From positions 927,510 through 991,509 of the forward strand of contig RPFO01000595.1 of NCBI GenBank assembly GCA_009746045.1: 64,000 bases of DNA, in the 5' to 3' direction. Within the stretch, counting starts at the first letter, position 1. Each line of letters begins with the position of its first letter. The translations under genes and the position numbers were made by a program. Under the pieces are notes generated by a model. That model saw only the letters and a program-made list of their open reading frames with translations, was not told the origin of the DNA and did not search any database. Source of the stretch: Mesostigma viride. Lineage: Eukaryota; Streptophyta; Mesostigmatophyceae; Mesostigmatales; Mesostigmataceae. Of this stretch, positions 12,410-23,987 are shown piece by piece.

Positions 12410-12740
12410 CCGACCCAGGGGCCCGCTAGCCCTCCAGGTCCACGCAGTCCTCCCGGAGCCGCGGGCAACACTCCTTAAAAGAACTTCCGCAGGTACTTAC
12501 TTACTCCTTAAAGAAGCCGGCGGTAAGGGTCCCCAAGGCCCCGAACTCCAAGACGAAGGGCACCACACGGTGGTGCCCGACATCGCCTTAGGCCGTGGGC
12601 TTGGCCCGCTCAACCCGATCCGCCGGGTAGCCCGGCCGCCGCCTGGGATGCACCAACTGAACCATGCGCACATGGCTAAGAGCCAAGGGGCGAGCCACAG
12701 AAACGTCAATGAGCAAGTGCCGGCTGTCTTATATATTTGA
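12410..12740 (-). pseudogene. Fragment of a LINE A-type endonuclease region
   Basis: Nucleotide-level match to 8665-8945 (the C-terminal part of LINE A), with deletions. An extra piece, ACTTCCGCAGGTACTTACTT, separates two copies of the CTCCTTAAA(G)AA segment. A dead fragment nested in the 17-kb element. Confidence 0.7.
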
Positions 12741-12799
12741 AACATTAAGGAGACAACCACATGGCAGCAAGTATCACGGTTTTCCATATACACCGTTTC

Positions 12800-12872
12800 C
12801 ATCCATCCATCGATCCATCGGGGTTAATGCTCCGTGACTCCCCAACGGGAGCACAAGTCTAATTAATTAATT
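12800..12872 (+). repeat. LINE 3' tail, second copy
   Basis: CCATCCATCGATCCATCGGG then the CTCCGTGACTCCCCAACGGG hairpin and AATTAATTAATTAG. Only the tail is present, a strongly 5'-truncated insertion. Confidence 0.7.
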
Positions 12873-13459
12873 AGTATACATCCTTTCCCGTTCATCACAA
12901 CCCTCAAACTTGTACTTCTGGACTCGCCAAATCAATCAACGAGCGTCGCCCATAAAAAAGCACGACAAGGTATGACACTCCCAACATCCGACTTCAACTG
13001 TAAAATGCACGATTCGGCAATCTTCAAAACATGAAAAATGTAGTCCTCCTTGACACTGTTCCCGATTAGGGATCACGCTATGGCTTCCAACATCGCAATG
13101 TGGTCCAGCCAGTTATCTGTGTAAGCTACACTCTCGCACAACTTAATTTGCGCGCCGACGGCACCCGCACCCGCCATCTCAACACATAGCAAGCACTTAG
13201 TATGGCAAGCGGATTATGGCCTTATCCACTTAATAGCCCGCCTCACCCTTCAAAAGTTTCATTACCGTCAATGTCTCGGGCTGCACATAACACAACAAAA
13301 ACACAGTCACGCATACCGTCGTCAAGCACCTGTAGTCTACGACGCGTCGCTCGAAAACATTTACAAAAAATGATGCAAAGCAACGGAGGCATTTCGAAAG
13401 TATTCGACGAATCAAGTACCCCCGCACAAAAGCATGTTTCACAACCTCGAATTGGGGAG

Positions 13460-13995
13460 GGGTCTCGCTGCAGCTAGACCCTTCCGTGAACGCAAAAAAT
13501 AAACATCGAATAAGTGGGAGGTCTTCCTGCAACTAGACCCCTCAAATCATACAAAGATGAAACATTGAAGTTGGGAGGGGTCTAGCTGCAGCTAGACCCT
13601 TACAGGAATGCGAAAAAACAACCAATAATTGGGAGGGTCTACCTGCAGCTAGACCCTTACATGCAATCAAAAAGGATGAAACCTTGGAAGTTGGGTGGGG
13701 TCTAGCTGCAGCTAGACCCTTACAGGAATGCGAAAAAACAACCAATAATTGGGAGGGTCTACCTGCAGCTAGACCCTTACATGCAATCAAAAAGGATGAA
13801 ACCAGGGAAGTTGGGAGGGGTCTAGCTGCAGCTAGACCCTTACAAGAATGCGAAAAAACAACCAATAATTGGGAGGGTCTACCTGCAGCTAGACCCTTAC
13901 ATGCAATCAAAAAGGATGAAACCTGGGAAGTTGGGAGGGGTCTAGCTGCAGCTAGACCCTTACAGGAATTCGAGAACTTTATCACAAATGAGTAA
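13460..13995 (+). repeat. 120-bp tandem repeat with perfect 22-bp palindromes (left)
   Basis: Units repeat at exactly 120 bp (compare 13621, 13741 and 13861). Each has a perfect 22-bp palindrome, GGGTCTAGCTG followed by its reverse complement, at 13578, 13698, 13818 and 13938, plus one near-palindrome (GGGTCTACCTG half) 57 bp later. Because 120 is divisible by 3, one frame stays open (GLAAARPLQECEKTTNNWEG repeated), but this ORF (13684-13995) shows no signs of being a protein apart from the open frame. Confidence 0.85.
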
Positions 13996-14039
13996 CATCG
14001 TCTCTCTGCAAAGAGACCCTTGCCAAACATGCAAGGACT

Positions 14040-15010
14040 GGCGTGGGTGTGCTGGGTGGGATGCGTGGGTGTGGTGGGCATGTGTGCGTGGGTGTGGTGG
14101 TGGGCTAGCATGTGTGCGTGGGTGTGGTGGGTGGCTGGCATGCGTGCGTGGGTGTGGTGGGTGGGTGGCATGCGTGCGTGGGTGTGGTGGGTGCCTGGCA
14201 TGCGTGCATGGGTGTGATGGGTGGCTGGCCTGCGTGCGTGGGTGTGGTGGGTGGCTGGCATGCGTGCGTGAATGTGGTGGTGGGCTAGCATGCGCGCGTG
14301 GATGTGGTGGTGGGCTGGCCTGCGTGCGTGGGTGTCTGGGGTGGCTGGCATGCGTGCGTGGGTGTGGTGGGTGGCTGGCATGCGTGCGTGAATGTGGTGG
14401 TGGGCTAGCATGCGTGCGTGGGTGTGGTGGATGGCTGGCATGCGTGCGTGGGTGTGGTGAATGGCTGGCATGCATGTGTGGGTGTGGTGGTGGGCTAGCA
14501 TACGTGCGTGGGTGTCGCGGGTGGCTGGCATGCGTGCATGGGTGTGGTGGGTGGCATGCTTGCGTGCGTGGGTGTGGTGGATGGCTGCCATGCGTGCGTG
14601 GGTGTGGTGGATGCGTGCATGGGTGTGGTGGGTGGCTGGCATGCGTGCGTGGGTGTGGTGGATGCGTGGCATGCCTGTGTGGGTGTGGTGGTGGGCTGGC
14701 ATGCGTGCGTGTGGTGGTGGGCTGGCATGCATGCGTGGGGTGTGTGTGGTGGCTGGCAGGCCTGTGTGCGTGGGTGTGGTGGTGGATGCATGGCATGCGT
14801 GCGTGGGTGTGGTGGATGGCTGGCATGCGTGCGTGGGTGTGGTGGTGGGCTGGCATGCGTGCGTGGGTGTGTTGGATGGGTAGCATGCGTGCGTGGGTGT
14901 GGTGGGTGGCTGGCCTGCGTGCGTGGGTGTGGTGGATGGCTGGCTTGCGTGCGTGGGTGTGGTGGATGTGTGCGTGGGTGTGGTGGGTGGCTGGCATACG
15001 TGCGTGGGTG
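14040..15010 (+). repeat. 30-bp minisatellite array (left)
   Basis: About 32 imperfect copies of a 30-bp unit built from GTGTGGTGGGTGGCTGGCAT plus GCGTGCGTGG. The period is a multiple of three and lacks stops, which creates long open frames on both strands that I do not regard as genes. Confidence 0.92.
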
Positions 15011-15019
15011 CACCGGGAA

Positions 15020-15625
15020 GGGGGGTGTGACATTTTGTGATATTTTGTGACATATCACGTGACATTTTGTGATGTGGATGTGACAAAATGTGACACTTTG
15101 TGATTTTTTGTGACAAAACTGTGATATTCTGTGACATTTCGTGATAAATCATGTGATAAAACCAGCATATTCTGTGATTATCTTTGTGACAAAAACAAGG
15201 AATTTATCACAAAATATCAATGTCACGACTTGACAAAACGCACTGACAAAATCCGTGACATTATCACTGATATATCACGAAAAAAGGGTGACAAATCCGT
15301 GACATTATCACAAAAAAAAGGGTGACAAATCCGTGACATTATCACGAAAAAAGGGTGACAAATCCGTGACATTATCACTGATATATCAGGAAAAAAAGGG
15401 TGACGAAATCCGTGACGTTATCACTGATATATCAGGAAAAAAAGGGTGACGAAATCCGTGACATTGTCACTGATATATCAGGAAAAAAAGGGTGACAAAG
15501 CCGTGACAATGTCACTGATAAATCTAGGGAGAAAACAGTGACATAAAACCACGGGCGATCATGACATATCACACAGATATATCGTGACATATCACACAGA
15601 TATATCAGAACACATTCCAAAGCAA
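15020..15625 (+). repeat. TGACA/TTTTGTGA motif array
   Basis: Dense irregular copies of GTGACATTTTGTGAT-like words, then (15240-15540) more regular copies of GGGTGACAAATCCGTGACAT with TATCACTGATATATCA spaced about 33-48 bp. Many words are near-palindromic (TGTCAC...GTGACA). A related array is at 21520-21815. It could be protein-binding sites or an origin-like region; not known. Confidence 0.75.
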
Positions 15626-16430
15626 AACGGATGAAAAGCACACCTCGCGATTTCTTTATTACAAATATAAAGATAAATGTAACAGATCTTCATTCTTCAT
15701 TCTTGATTCTTCATTCTTCAACAGTGATTATCGATCAGTGACAATTTGCAAACGCCGGCTTGGCGCTTGTCGTTGCGTGACAGAAATCTCAGAATGTTCC
15801 TGGAATGCAATAAAAAACGCACATGCGCAAGAAACATGAACGGATGGTTGGTGTCAGCTGTCTCATCTGCCACCGCACCCTAGAAAACCAATTCATGAAC
15901 AAGAAAGCGCTCGATATAGATCAAGAAAACAAAAACAAACCTGCGCAGCCGTGGCGCCTAGATGACGATGTTAAGTGGACGACGACGAGGAGGCCGGCAC
16001 CTTGTCTCCCTGTGAGCAGAAAAAAAAAGGCAAGTTTGAACACTCAAGATTTGTCATAGCCTTTCACAGCCTCGATCAATAGAAATGTTGCACATCAAAA
16101 TCAATGTGTTGCCTAGAACATCCTTGAATGGGTTTCAAGAACAGCAAGGCGGCCTCCCCCGCCCGCAAACTCATAATCCCAGTGTTTACAACCCCCTCAT
16201 GAGGGGGTTGTAAAATTGCAATCAGTCATTTAAAAAAAAAAAAAAATCCCAGTTTCACACACTGCCCACTCATAAATAATCCCAGTTTCCCACAGCCCCC
16301 ACTCAGCCCACTCTGACATAAACCACCCCAGTTTAGACACCCCCTCTCATGAATAAGCCCAGTTTCCCACAGTCACCTGGGAGACCGCGCAACCTGGGGT
16401 CAGTCAGGTCAGTCACAGCCGGTGCGGCGC
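15626..16430. other. Non-coding part of the 17-kb element with a perfect palindrome
   Basis: AT-rich, contains TTCATTCTTGATTCTTC-type repeats (15690-15720), a perfect 30-bp palindrome (16185-16214) and several CATAA-TCCCAGTTT(C) words (16170-16370). No gene recognised. Confidence 0.5.
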
Positions 16431-19400
16431 TAGATTACAATACCGGTCCGATGTAGTGTAGTGGGGTGGGTGGGGTGGGGGTGGGGTGGGGGAAGGGGGG
16501 GGGGTTCCCCTCTCCTTTGGTGGGTGTCAAGGGGGACATTGGTAGGGGTTGATGATTTAGTAGTTGTGGAACGCAGTTGTAAATGTGGGTAGCTCGTGCG
16601 TAGGTCACAGGTTCTTGTGAGGGGTGGGGATGCTTGGGTTGCCGTGGTGGCTTGCCTACGGTACGTAGGTGCCTGAATACAGTGGTGGGCAGGTGCACTT
16701 CGTGCACCCAGAGCAGGTGGCAGTTTACATTCCCCCACCTGCAAGAAATAGCCAAGAGTGTATTAAAGGCCATATGCCCCTTCTCAGGGCTAAGTGCTAC
16801 ATATACTCCCAACGGAGTTATGTTCCTAATTAATTAATTAATTAATTAATTAATTAATTAATGGTACGTAGGCGGGCTTGGCGATGGTCTATGCAGCAGG
16901 GTCAGTTATGGTTGAGTGGACAAGGGGTTGGTTGCCCCGGAGGCCGGGGTGGGCGGGGTTGGTTATGGTTCACGTGGATGGTGGGGTGGAGTCATCGTAT
17001 ATTAGGGCAGCGGGGGGTGGGGTCACTGGGCGGGGTGCAATGGTGTAGGGGAACCTCGTTGTGGGGCGGTAGGGTGGTTTAGTGGATGGTTTGCGATGTT
17101 GGTGTGGAATGTGGTGGAGGTAATACGGAAGGGTGGTAGTCACATAGGTTGGCTAGGGGGACTCAAAAAGTGGATGGTCGGGTGGGTCAGCGTATGGTTT
17201 GGGAAGGAGGGCAGTGTATGGTTTGGGGAGGAGGGCGGTGTTACGGTGTTGTGGGGGACCTCAGGGTGGGGGCGAGAGTGGTCCGTAGTCAGGGGGGGAT
17301 GGATAGCGGCATGTGGATGTCCGTAATGTATCTTTGTGGGTGGGGTGGGTATGGAACAGGCAGGGGAGTGGGGCGAGTGGGGGTTAGCAGGGTGGAGGGT
17401 GCTGGCATTGTGGCGGGATGGTTGGAGGCACATGGACACACATAATGGCAAGAGTAACTGCATGCATAGCAACATGGGACCAGCTGTTCCGAGAACATCT
17501 GCAACCCTCACCATGCAACAACCAACAGCAACCGGCAACTGCCAACAGTGACAACGTTCGCAAGATGTGACGCCAAGGCCATTGGAGATCCTGATGTAAT
17601 TTCGGGGGGTTCCTAGTCCTGCCGTGTACTTAACTTAATTCAGGGCCGCACACTTCGTGTGGTGCAGTGGTGCAGCGAGGGCTCATGGCCGGTATGGTGG
17701 TAGCCGGTAGGTGAAGACCTTGCTGCGAATCGAGGGCGTGATATTGCATGGGAAAATGATGCCGAGAGTCTCAGGGCGTCTCGCGTGGTGACAGCTGCAG
17801 CGTGTGGGCCGAGGAGCTCGAGATGCAGGTCTCGTCGGTACATGTGGGCCACTGGTGAGGGCGCCAATGTGATGGAGGCCTTTCCATCGTGCCAGTTGGA
17901 CATCACTCAACAGCCAAAGGGGCGGCTGCATTGGCGGTGGGGCTAGAATTCTGGTAACTGCACAGAATTGACCCAAGAAAGCTCGAATCGCGGGCATGGG
18001 CAGGCGAGGTAAAAGAGGGAAACATTGCGCCAGCGGTTGAGGAAAGAAGGCCTGTTTACAGTGCTGGGCCTCAGAAGGAGTCGAGGCGTCGGCTCAGTTG
18101 GCAGGGCGACGATAAGTCTGTCAAAGCTGCGCATGGGTGGCGCAATGAGAGCTCATTAGGAAGGTCTCGCGCAGGAGGTTTCGATAGGCTAAAATTTTTC
18201 TCAGTCCTCGAAGATTAGGCGGGTGAAAATCGTAAATCCGCCATAGCCGCCATTTAAAAAATTTTCCCGCTTTCCATGGGATATACTGCCTAGCCTTACA
18301 GTAGCCAAATGGATTTGCGTGCGCCTCAGTCCATGCACCTAGTCGTTCGCCATCGGTTTCGGCGCAATATTTGAATTTTGCGCAAGGATCCTGACGGGTT
18401 GATTCCAGACTTGCGCTTGTTGCGAAAGATTATTGATTTATTTTGTCCATTCATTCCAGACTCCCAAGCTAGGGGCCGCCGTCGACTGTAGTCTGAACGG
18501 TACGGCTAACAGTTACGATGCCAGGCCAGCAGCAAGCGGTCAAAACCAAGCGATACTAGAGAGTCATGTCAGTCGTCTTTTTACTGGTTTCGTCACTCAG
18601 TTATTCCTCATGTATGTCAAACTACTTCTACTTGGGAAGATATGTAGTAGCGGCGAATCGGAAGTGGAAGTGGGCAGGGGGGGGCGGGAAGTACGACTGA
18701 TGCAATATACCGTACGTTAGTTATCGTCACAAAGCGAGTGACTGACGATAGTAAAGGGCCTCTAATGACGACAGTGATGACGATAGTATTTGGCACTGAT
18801 GAGTGATGACAGGAAGAGCGATGACCCCAAGTTACCAGACTTTGCGACGTTGATGAGACTTAGCGAATTGCGAGCCCTCATTCCAGTGGTTGCGCGGGTG
18901 TTACCGTTGAAGTTGAAGAAAAAAAAACTTGACTTGAACATCTATCCACGCTGCACAGGTGGGAAAGGTGGAAGGGAGCTGCGATCGGCTCGCAGCCAAG
19001 GCGGGATTATGTGCCTTTTGATTTCCAGCAATGTCGCTTCTGTATGAACGCACGTGGTGGTTGGAATAGGAGCATAGGCTTACTGATGACCGTCGTGATT
19101 TATGTAGCCATTAGGGCGTCGTCTTAAATGAATTCAGGAGCGAGCTCGGACAAGGCTACAAGCAGCCATCGGGGGAGAAACATAGGCATGGTCTGGAATA
19201 AAGCTTCAATCGATCTGTTCGCTCAGTGGTAGGCACAGCACATTCGGACATCCAGAAGCTGCCCACTCTTTACCAGTTGAGGTGAGCAAGGAATTCCTCG
19301 CCTGAAATTCTAATAAGTTTGCATCGACTTTAACATGCATGCCGTACGCACGTGGCATTCTCACGTATCGCCCTAGGGCCAAGGCTGCTATGGGCCGCTC

Positions 19401-21500
19401 GGTTTCATGCCAAGTTAGCCGTGCTTGCCATGAATGCTGCAGCAGTTTCACTATCTCATTCGTACAAGGTCAATAGACTATGCAAACGACATCCGATTTA
19501 GTTTTCATGAAGGGCATAACCTTGTTCAGATTGAGAGTTGCATGGCATGGGCTGCTCTTGCGCCACTTTCCTTGTCTTAACCTACTGATTCTCTGTTTAT
19601 GCTTTCGGTCGTTATACATTCGTATGTGTGCATCTGTGCTGCCATTGTGGTGTCAATTTTGCGCGTGTACTTGTGATGCCTGATACCGTTGGACTTGCAC
19701 GCGGCCCCATCGCATGTGGCAGCGACAAGCTCTTGGTCGCCTGTCCAGCGCGGCGAATTCTTGATGGTGAGCAACGGTGATCATTCTTTATGTAGTGCTC
19801 ATTCCTCAAATTATCAACGTGCTGTGCGTGTCAGCCACCATTGGCCTTGTTCTTCCAGCTTCCGTGCATGATTTTTTTGTAGCCCGCTGGTGATGCTCTG
19901 AGCTACAAATAGTTTGCATTATTTGTCCCAATTCCTTCGCTGTCGGTAGAATCTTCTTTGCAATCCAGTAGCCTTGGTTGACATTCGTGGCATTGCTGGA
20001 CTATATCTCGCTTCCTTGCATGGGTAGCATCTTTGCATATTTATCCTTTTTGCTCAGATCACAGCTTTTTGTCATTCCCTCCCCCCGCTCCCCACCCTGA
20101 ACGACTCCTGCTAGTGTCAACTGCAGACGTAGAGCCTTCAGCCTCGTTAGAGTTCATCCTACCTGTAACGGGGCATATTGTTAGTTGATTGGCCTTGCAT
20201 TTTCTTGGCACTATTCAGGCGTTTCTTTCTTATTGCCGTATTAACCATACAGAGATTGCAATGAAGTAGATTGTGAGGCCTCTTGGCATGTTAGGGAACC
20301 TTTGCGACTCCAGGATTTCTGGGTGTGCAGTTCCCTACAACTTGTGAGGCATGTAGATACAATTTAGGTGAACATCTATGGCCAATTTTTTTTCTCGAGC
20401 ACCCCTGTCTCTCTCTTGGCCCAGTATCTCACCTTTCTTTGTCCTAAAATTAGGCCGGTACTCATAGATAGCCACGCAACTGCTGCGATCTCCCCCGCAT
20501 CCTTACATACAAGTGAACTGAAGTCATGCAAAGTTGTTGGCACGTCCAGCGCGTAGCGTTCATCTCACTAACAAATTTTTGTGTGTACCGATGCGTGCTT
20601 TGCCGGATGATGTATTTTTGTCTTGCATGCAGGCAATATACCTAACACAGTCGGGCCGGGCACATCCGTCAGTCCAACACGGCGAGAGGCCACATGCGGA
20701 TGCAGATTTTGTAGGCTCTGAGCCTTCAATGGTCACATTGCCGTCGCACTTGACAGTGTCCTGTGATTGTTTCTAGAGAGTCATCCAGTTACTTCAGCAA
20801 TGGTGGCTGGGACAGCCCTCGTGATGGTTTCGGTGATGATGAGGATGATGACTTTGATGACGAGGACTGTTGAGCCCCGTTGTACTTCTCGGTCAACAGA
20901 TTTTATATTGCATTTGTGAGATGATTGTGGGTGTCCATTTTGCACACCACCCACAGCCATGCTTGAGTGCACCGTTCCTTGTGTGTGTATCAATACAGTT
21001 TGTGTTCGTATTTGATCAGTTGTGCCATTTCATCGGGTTGTTGCATGCCATCTGAATATGTTCACTCCCCGTTGCCATTTTATCATACTAGTGTTGTGAG
21101 CTCAGAGCAATGGATGCATGATGCAGTGTTGTGATTCAGTGTAGATATTGACGATTTTACCTTTGATCAGCATGATGGATGCTTGGCCAGCGATGGGTCG
21201 GAGGTTGACACTTGATGACCGTGATGATCATTGCCCTGAATGTTCAATATTGGTGTTTTTCTTAACATCCCAGTCGATATTTTTGCAATAAACCATGTCT
21301 CCCACGGCTCATGACATTGTGGTGCATTTTATCATGCACCTGAGAGTGTTTCCAGCTTGTTTTGTCAGTTCCTTTCAGTACGCTTGCCCCGTACCGCTGC
21401 ACGTGTTGTCTCTCCTGGCATTGCCACCTTGTCGTGTCCCACCTTGGCCTTTTCCTTCTCCGTCTCTGCTGCGGCACGCACTTCCTTGCTGCGGATGTGC
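16431..21500. other. Central part of the 17-kb element, no gene recognised
   Basis: 16450-17450 is G-rich on the plus strand (GGGGTGGG-type runs) and is interrupted by (TTAA)n at 16828-16861. From 17600 to 21500 the sequence is mixed with only short ORFs on both strands and no recognised domain. Stretches at 18720-18800 and 20800-20870 are rich in GATGA/GACGA. It may hold intron-rich genes that cannot be seen without homology searches. Confidence 0.5.
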
Positions 21501-21519
21501 ATTATGCGTGCTTTGTGAT

Positions 21520-21815
21520 ATATCACTTCCCCTGAGTGGTTGTGATTTATCACCTTGTCACATTTTGTTTTTCTGTGGGTTTGTGACATTTTGTGACACT
21601 TTGACATTTTGTGATAGTGACGTTATCACAAAATATGCTGGTTTTATCACGTTTGTCACGTTTTGTCACAATCATGACATGTCTCGATCACAATTTGTCA
21701 CAGTTTTATCACATTTTGTCACATTTTGTCACGTTTTATCATTTTTTTATCACAAAATGTCACAAAAGTGACATTTTGTGATAAAAAAATATCACAAAAT
21801 GTCACAGACCCCTTC
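21520..21815 (-). repeat. TGACA/TTTTGTGA motif array (second)
   Basis: Same words as 15020-15625 (ATCACAAAATGTCACAAAAG and so on). On the minus strand it is bounded by CACCGGGAAGGGG, as is the first array on the plus strand, so the two arrays are in inverted orientation. Confidence 0.75.
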
Positions 21816-21825
21816 CCGGTGTGTG

Positions 21826-22022
21826 GTGGGTGGCTGGCATGCGTGCATGGGTGTGGTGGGTGGCTGGCATGCGTGCGTGGGTGTGGTGGGTGGCTGGCAT
21901 GCGTGCGTGGGTGTGTTGGATGGGTGGCATGCGTGCGTGGGTGTGTTGGATGGGTGGCATGCGTGCGTGGGTGTGTCGGATGGGTGGCATGTGTGCGTGG
22001 GTGTGGTGGTGGATGCGTGGCA
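21826..22022 (+). repeat. 30-bp minisatellite array (middle, short)
   Basis: About six to seven copies of the same 30-bp unit as at 14040-15010, ending at the left TIR of the foldback element. Confidence 0.85.
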
Positions 22023-23630
22023 TGCGGGAAGTGACGCAACGAATGTTATGGCCGAGCAAACTGGGCCTCCTTGCCCGTGGCTGACGGAAATACAATTCAA
22101 ACAGACGGCCTCAAAGCATAGTAATGAATGCAACGACGTTCAAAAGCGTCCCAGATCGACATGAAAAGAAACCGAGCGCTAAAGCCGGTAGAATACATGC
22201 ATGGCGGGACATGATGTATTGGAAAAGCCTGGTTGCCTCCGTATCCGCTCCTGACGTGAACAAATGGAAAGAGACCGCCTGGAAGCCAACATATGCATGC
22301 GCCACTGTTCCGAAGCCCAGCAAACACGAACAGAGCTTACCCAGGCGTCATTCCGGGTGCCACCATCTTACCCTGACAGTCGTCATCCTAGCAACCTCTA
22401 GCAGAGCTTACGGCCCCCACAGTCCAGGAGTTTCCATGACCCATCATAACGTACCTCAGCATCGGTGACTTTAAAACCACGCTTCTAAGCGTACAAGAAT
22501 ACCACTAGCTTTCCTGTAACAAACATGACCAACTGAGCACGTCGCTGTCGACAGCCATACCATTTGTCCAGCGGCCATTTGCGACGCGATGCAATTGATG
22601 TGCATTATTTTGCTGGGCCCGTGGGCCACATCGCCGTCAACGGCTCAACGCTGCGCTCTGGTGGGTCTTCACGTGTGGACGTCAGCCTTCAAGTGTCGTC
22701 CAATCTGCTTTCTCGGTTTCGAAAAATTTGGTCGAGACGATTGCCATCGGCGCCGCGCTTCCACTTTCCGGCGACTGCGAGGATGCCACGTTACCGTTTT
22801 CTACCCTTTTACAGCCGTACGCTTTGCGACCGTTTTCATTACTAGTGTTCCTTTGGAATACGACATTATTAGTAACCGAGCAAGAAGATTGGACGACACT
22901 CGAGGGCTGACGGTTCACACGTAAAAACTCAAAGCGCAGCGTTGAGCCGTTGACGGCGATGATTGTGGCCCACGGGCCCAACAAAATGATGCACATCACA
23001 ATTCTAACAAAAACCAGCAGCCTACCTATTACCTACCCAACCCTAATTGCATCACGCTGCAAATGGCCACGGGATTACGGTATGGCTGTCGATAGGAAAG
23101 TGTTCAGTTCGTCATGCCGTTGGGAAAGCTAGCTCTCTTTTTGTGCGCTTAGGAGCGCGGTTTTAAAATCACCGATGCTTAGGTACGTAATGATGGGTCA
23201 TGCAAGCTCCTGGACTGTGGGGGCCGTAAGCTCTTGGAGAGGTTGCTGGGATGACGACTGTCAGGGTAAGACGGTGGCACCCGGAATGACGCCTGGGTAA
23301 GCTGCATTTTTGTTTTCTGGGCTTTGGAACGGTGTCGCCTGCATATGTTGGCTTCCAGGCGGTCTCTTTCCATTTGTTCACGTCAGGAGCGGATACGAAG
23401 GCAACCAGGCTTTTCCAATACATCATGCCCCGCCATGCATATATTCCGATATGCATATATTCCACTGTATTTTGCGCTCGGTTTCGTTTTATTTCGATTT
23501 GGGACGCTTTTGAACGTCGTTGCATGCATTACCATGCTTCGAGGCCGTCTGTTTGAGGTGTGTTTCCGTCAGCAACGGGAAAGGAGGCCCAGTTTGCTCG
23601 GCCATAACATTCGTTGCGTCACTTCCCGCA
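22023..23630. mobile_element. 1.6-kb foldback element with long inverted arms
   Basis: Starts TGCGGGAAGTGACGCAACGA and ends with its reverse complement. Arms of about 640-700 bp (22023-22665 and 22930-23630) match in inverted orientation with scattered substitutions and indels, around a spacer of about 270 bp. Flanks read TGGCA on the left and AGGCA on the right, a possible 4-5 bp duplication. No transposase; short ORFs in the arms mirror each other and are not credible genes. Confidence 0.75.
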
Positions 23631-23985
23631 AGGCAGGTATGACTCCCGCTCTTTGTTTATGTATTTCGATTATGGACAACGCCTTTTTATTCTCTTACCA
23701 GCAACCGGGCAGTGTTTTTCCGTTGTGTTTCGGTCAGCAACGCTTACCGAGCATCTCTGGTGCGTTATTCCCTGTCACGCAGATATTCCTTCGTTCTTCT
23801 AACTGGGGTCTGTTGTATTTCGATTGTAAGTTTTATGAAATTCCCATCAACTGATTTGTTGGCATATTTTGGCTGTTGCACTTACTGCATGCAACTTTGG
23901 ATAGGCAACGATTAATAGCTATTATATATTATGTTTGGTAACTATATGTCCTTTTTAAAACTATATTATTCTCAGTATATAAACG
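23631..23985. other. AT-rich spacer, nothing recognised
   Basis: No ORF, repeat or element recognised between the foldback element and the right minisatellite. Confidence 0.5.
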
Positions 23986-23987
23986 CC

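Larger units (their letters stand above)
13340..15010 (+). repeat. Left internal inverted arm of the 17-kb element
   Basis: Matches the reverse complement of about 23990-25900. Both arms have, from the outside in, a diverged stretch with ATTTCGAAAGTAT, a CTTCCGTGAACGCAAAAAAT segment, the 120-bp repeats, a GACTGGC(A/G)TGGGTGTG junction and a 30-bp minisatellite array. Array lengths differ between arms. Confidence 0.75.

Noticed and set aside
13684-13995. GLAAARP-repeat protein
   Set aside because: The open frame follows from the 120-bp period and the palindrome. Both strands are open through the same units, so DNA-level conservation explains it better.
13460-13995. CRISPR array (regular repeats with spacers)
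   Set aside because: Spacers are the same in every unit, the period is 120 bp, there are no cas genes and the context is eukaryotic; it is a tandem repeat.
13542-15152. 536-codon minus-strand ORF of His-Pro-Thr-Ala repeats, and mirror ORFs at 23931-25115
   Set aside because: A 30-bp minisatellite gives open frames on both strands; composition follows the unit and nothing indicates translation.
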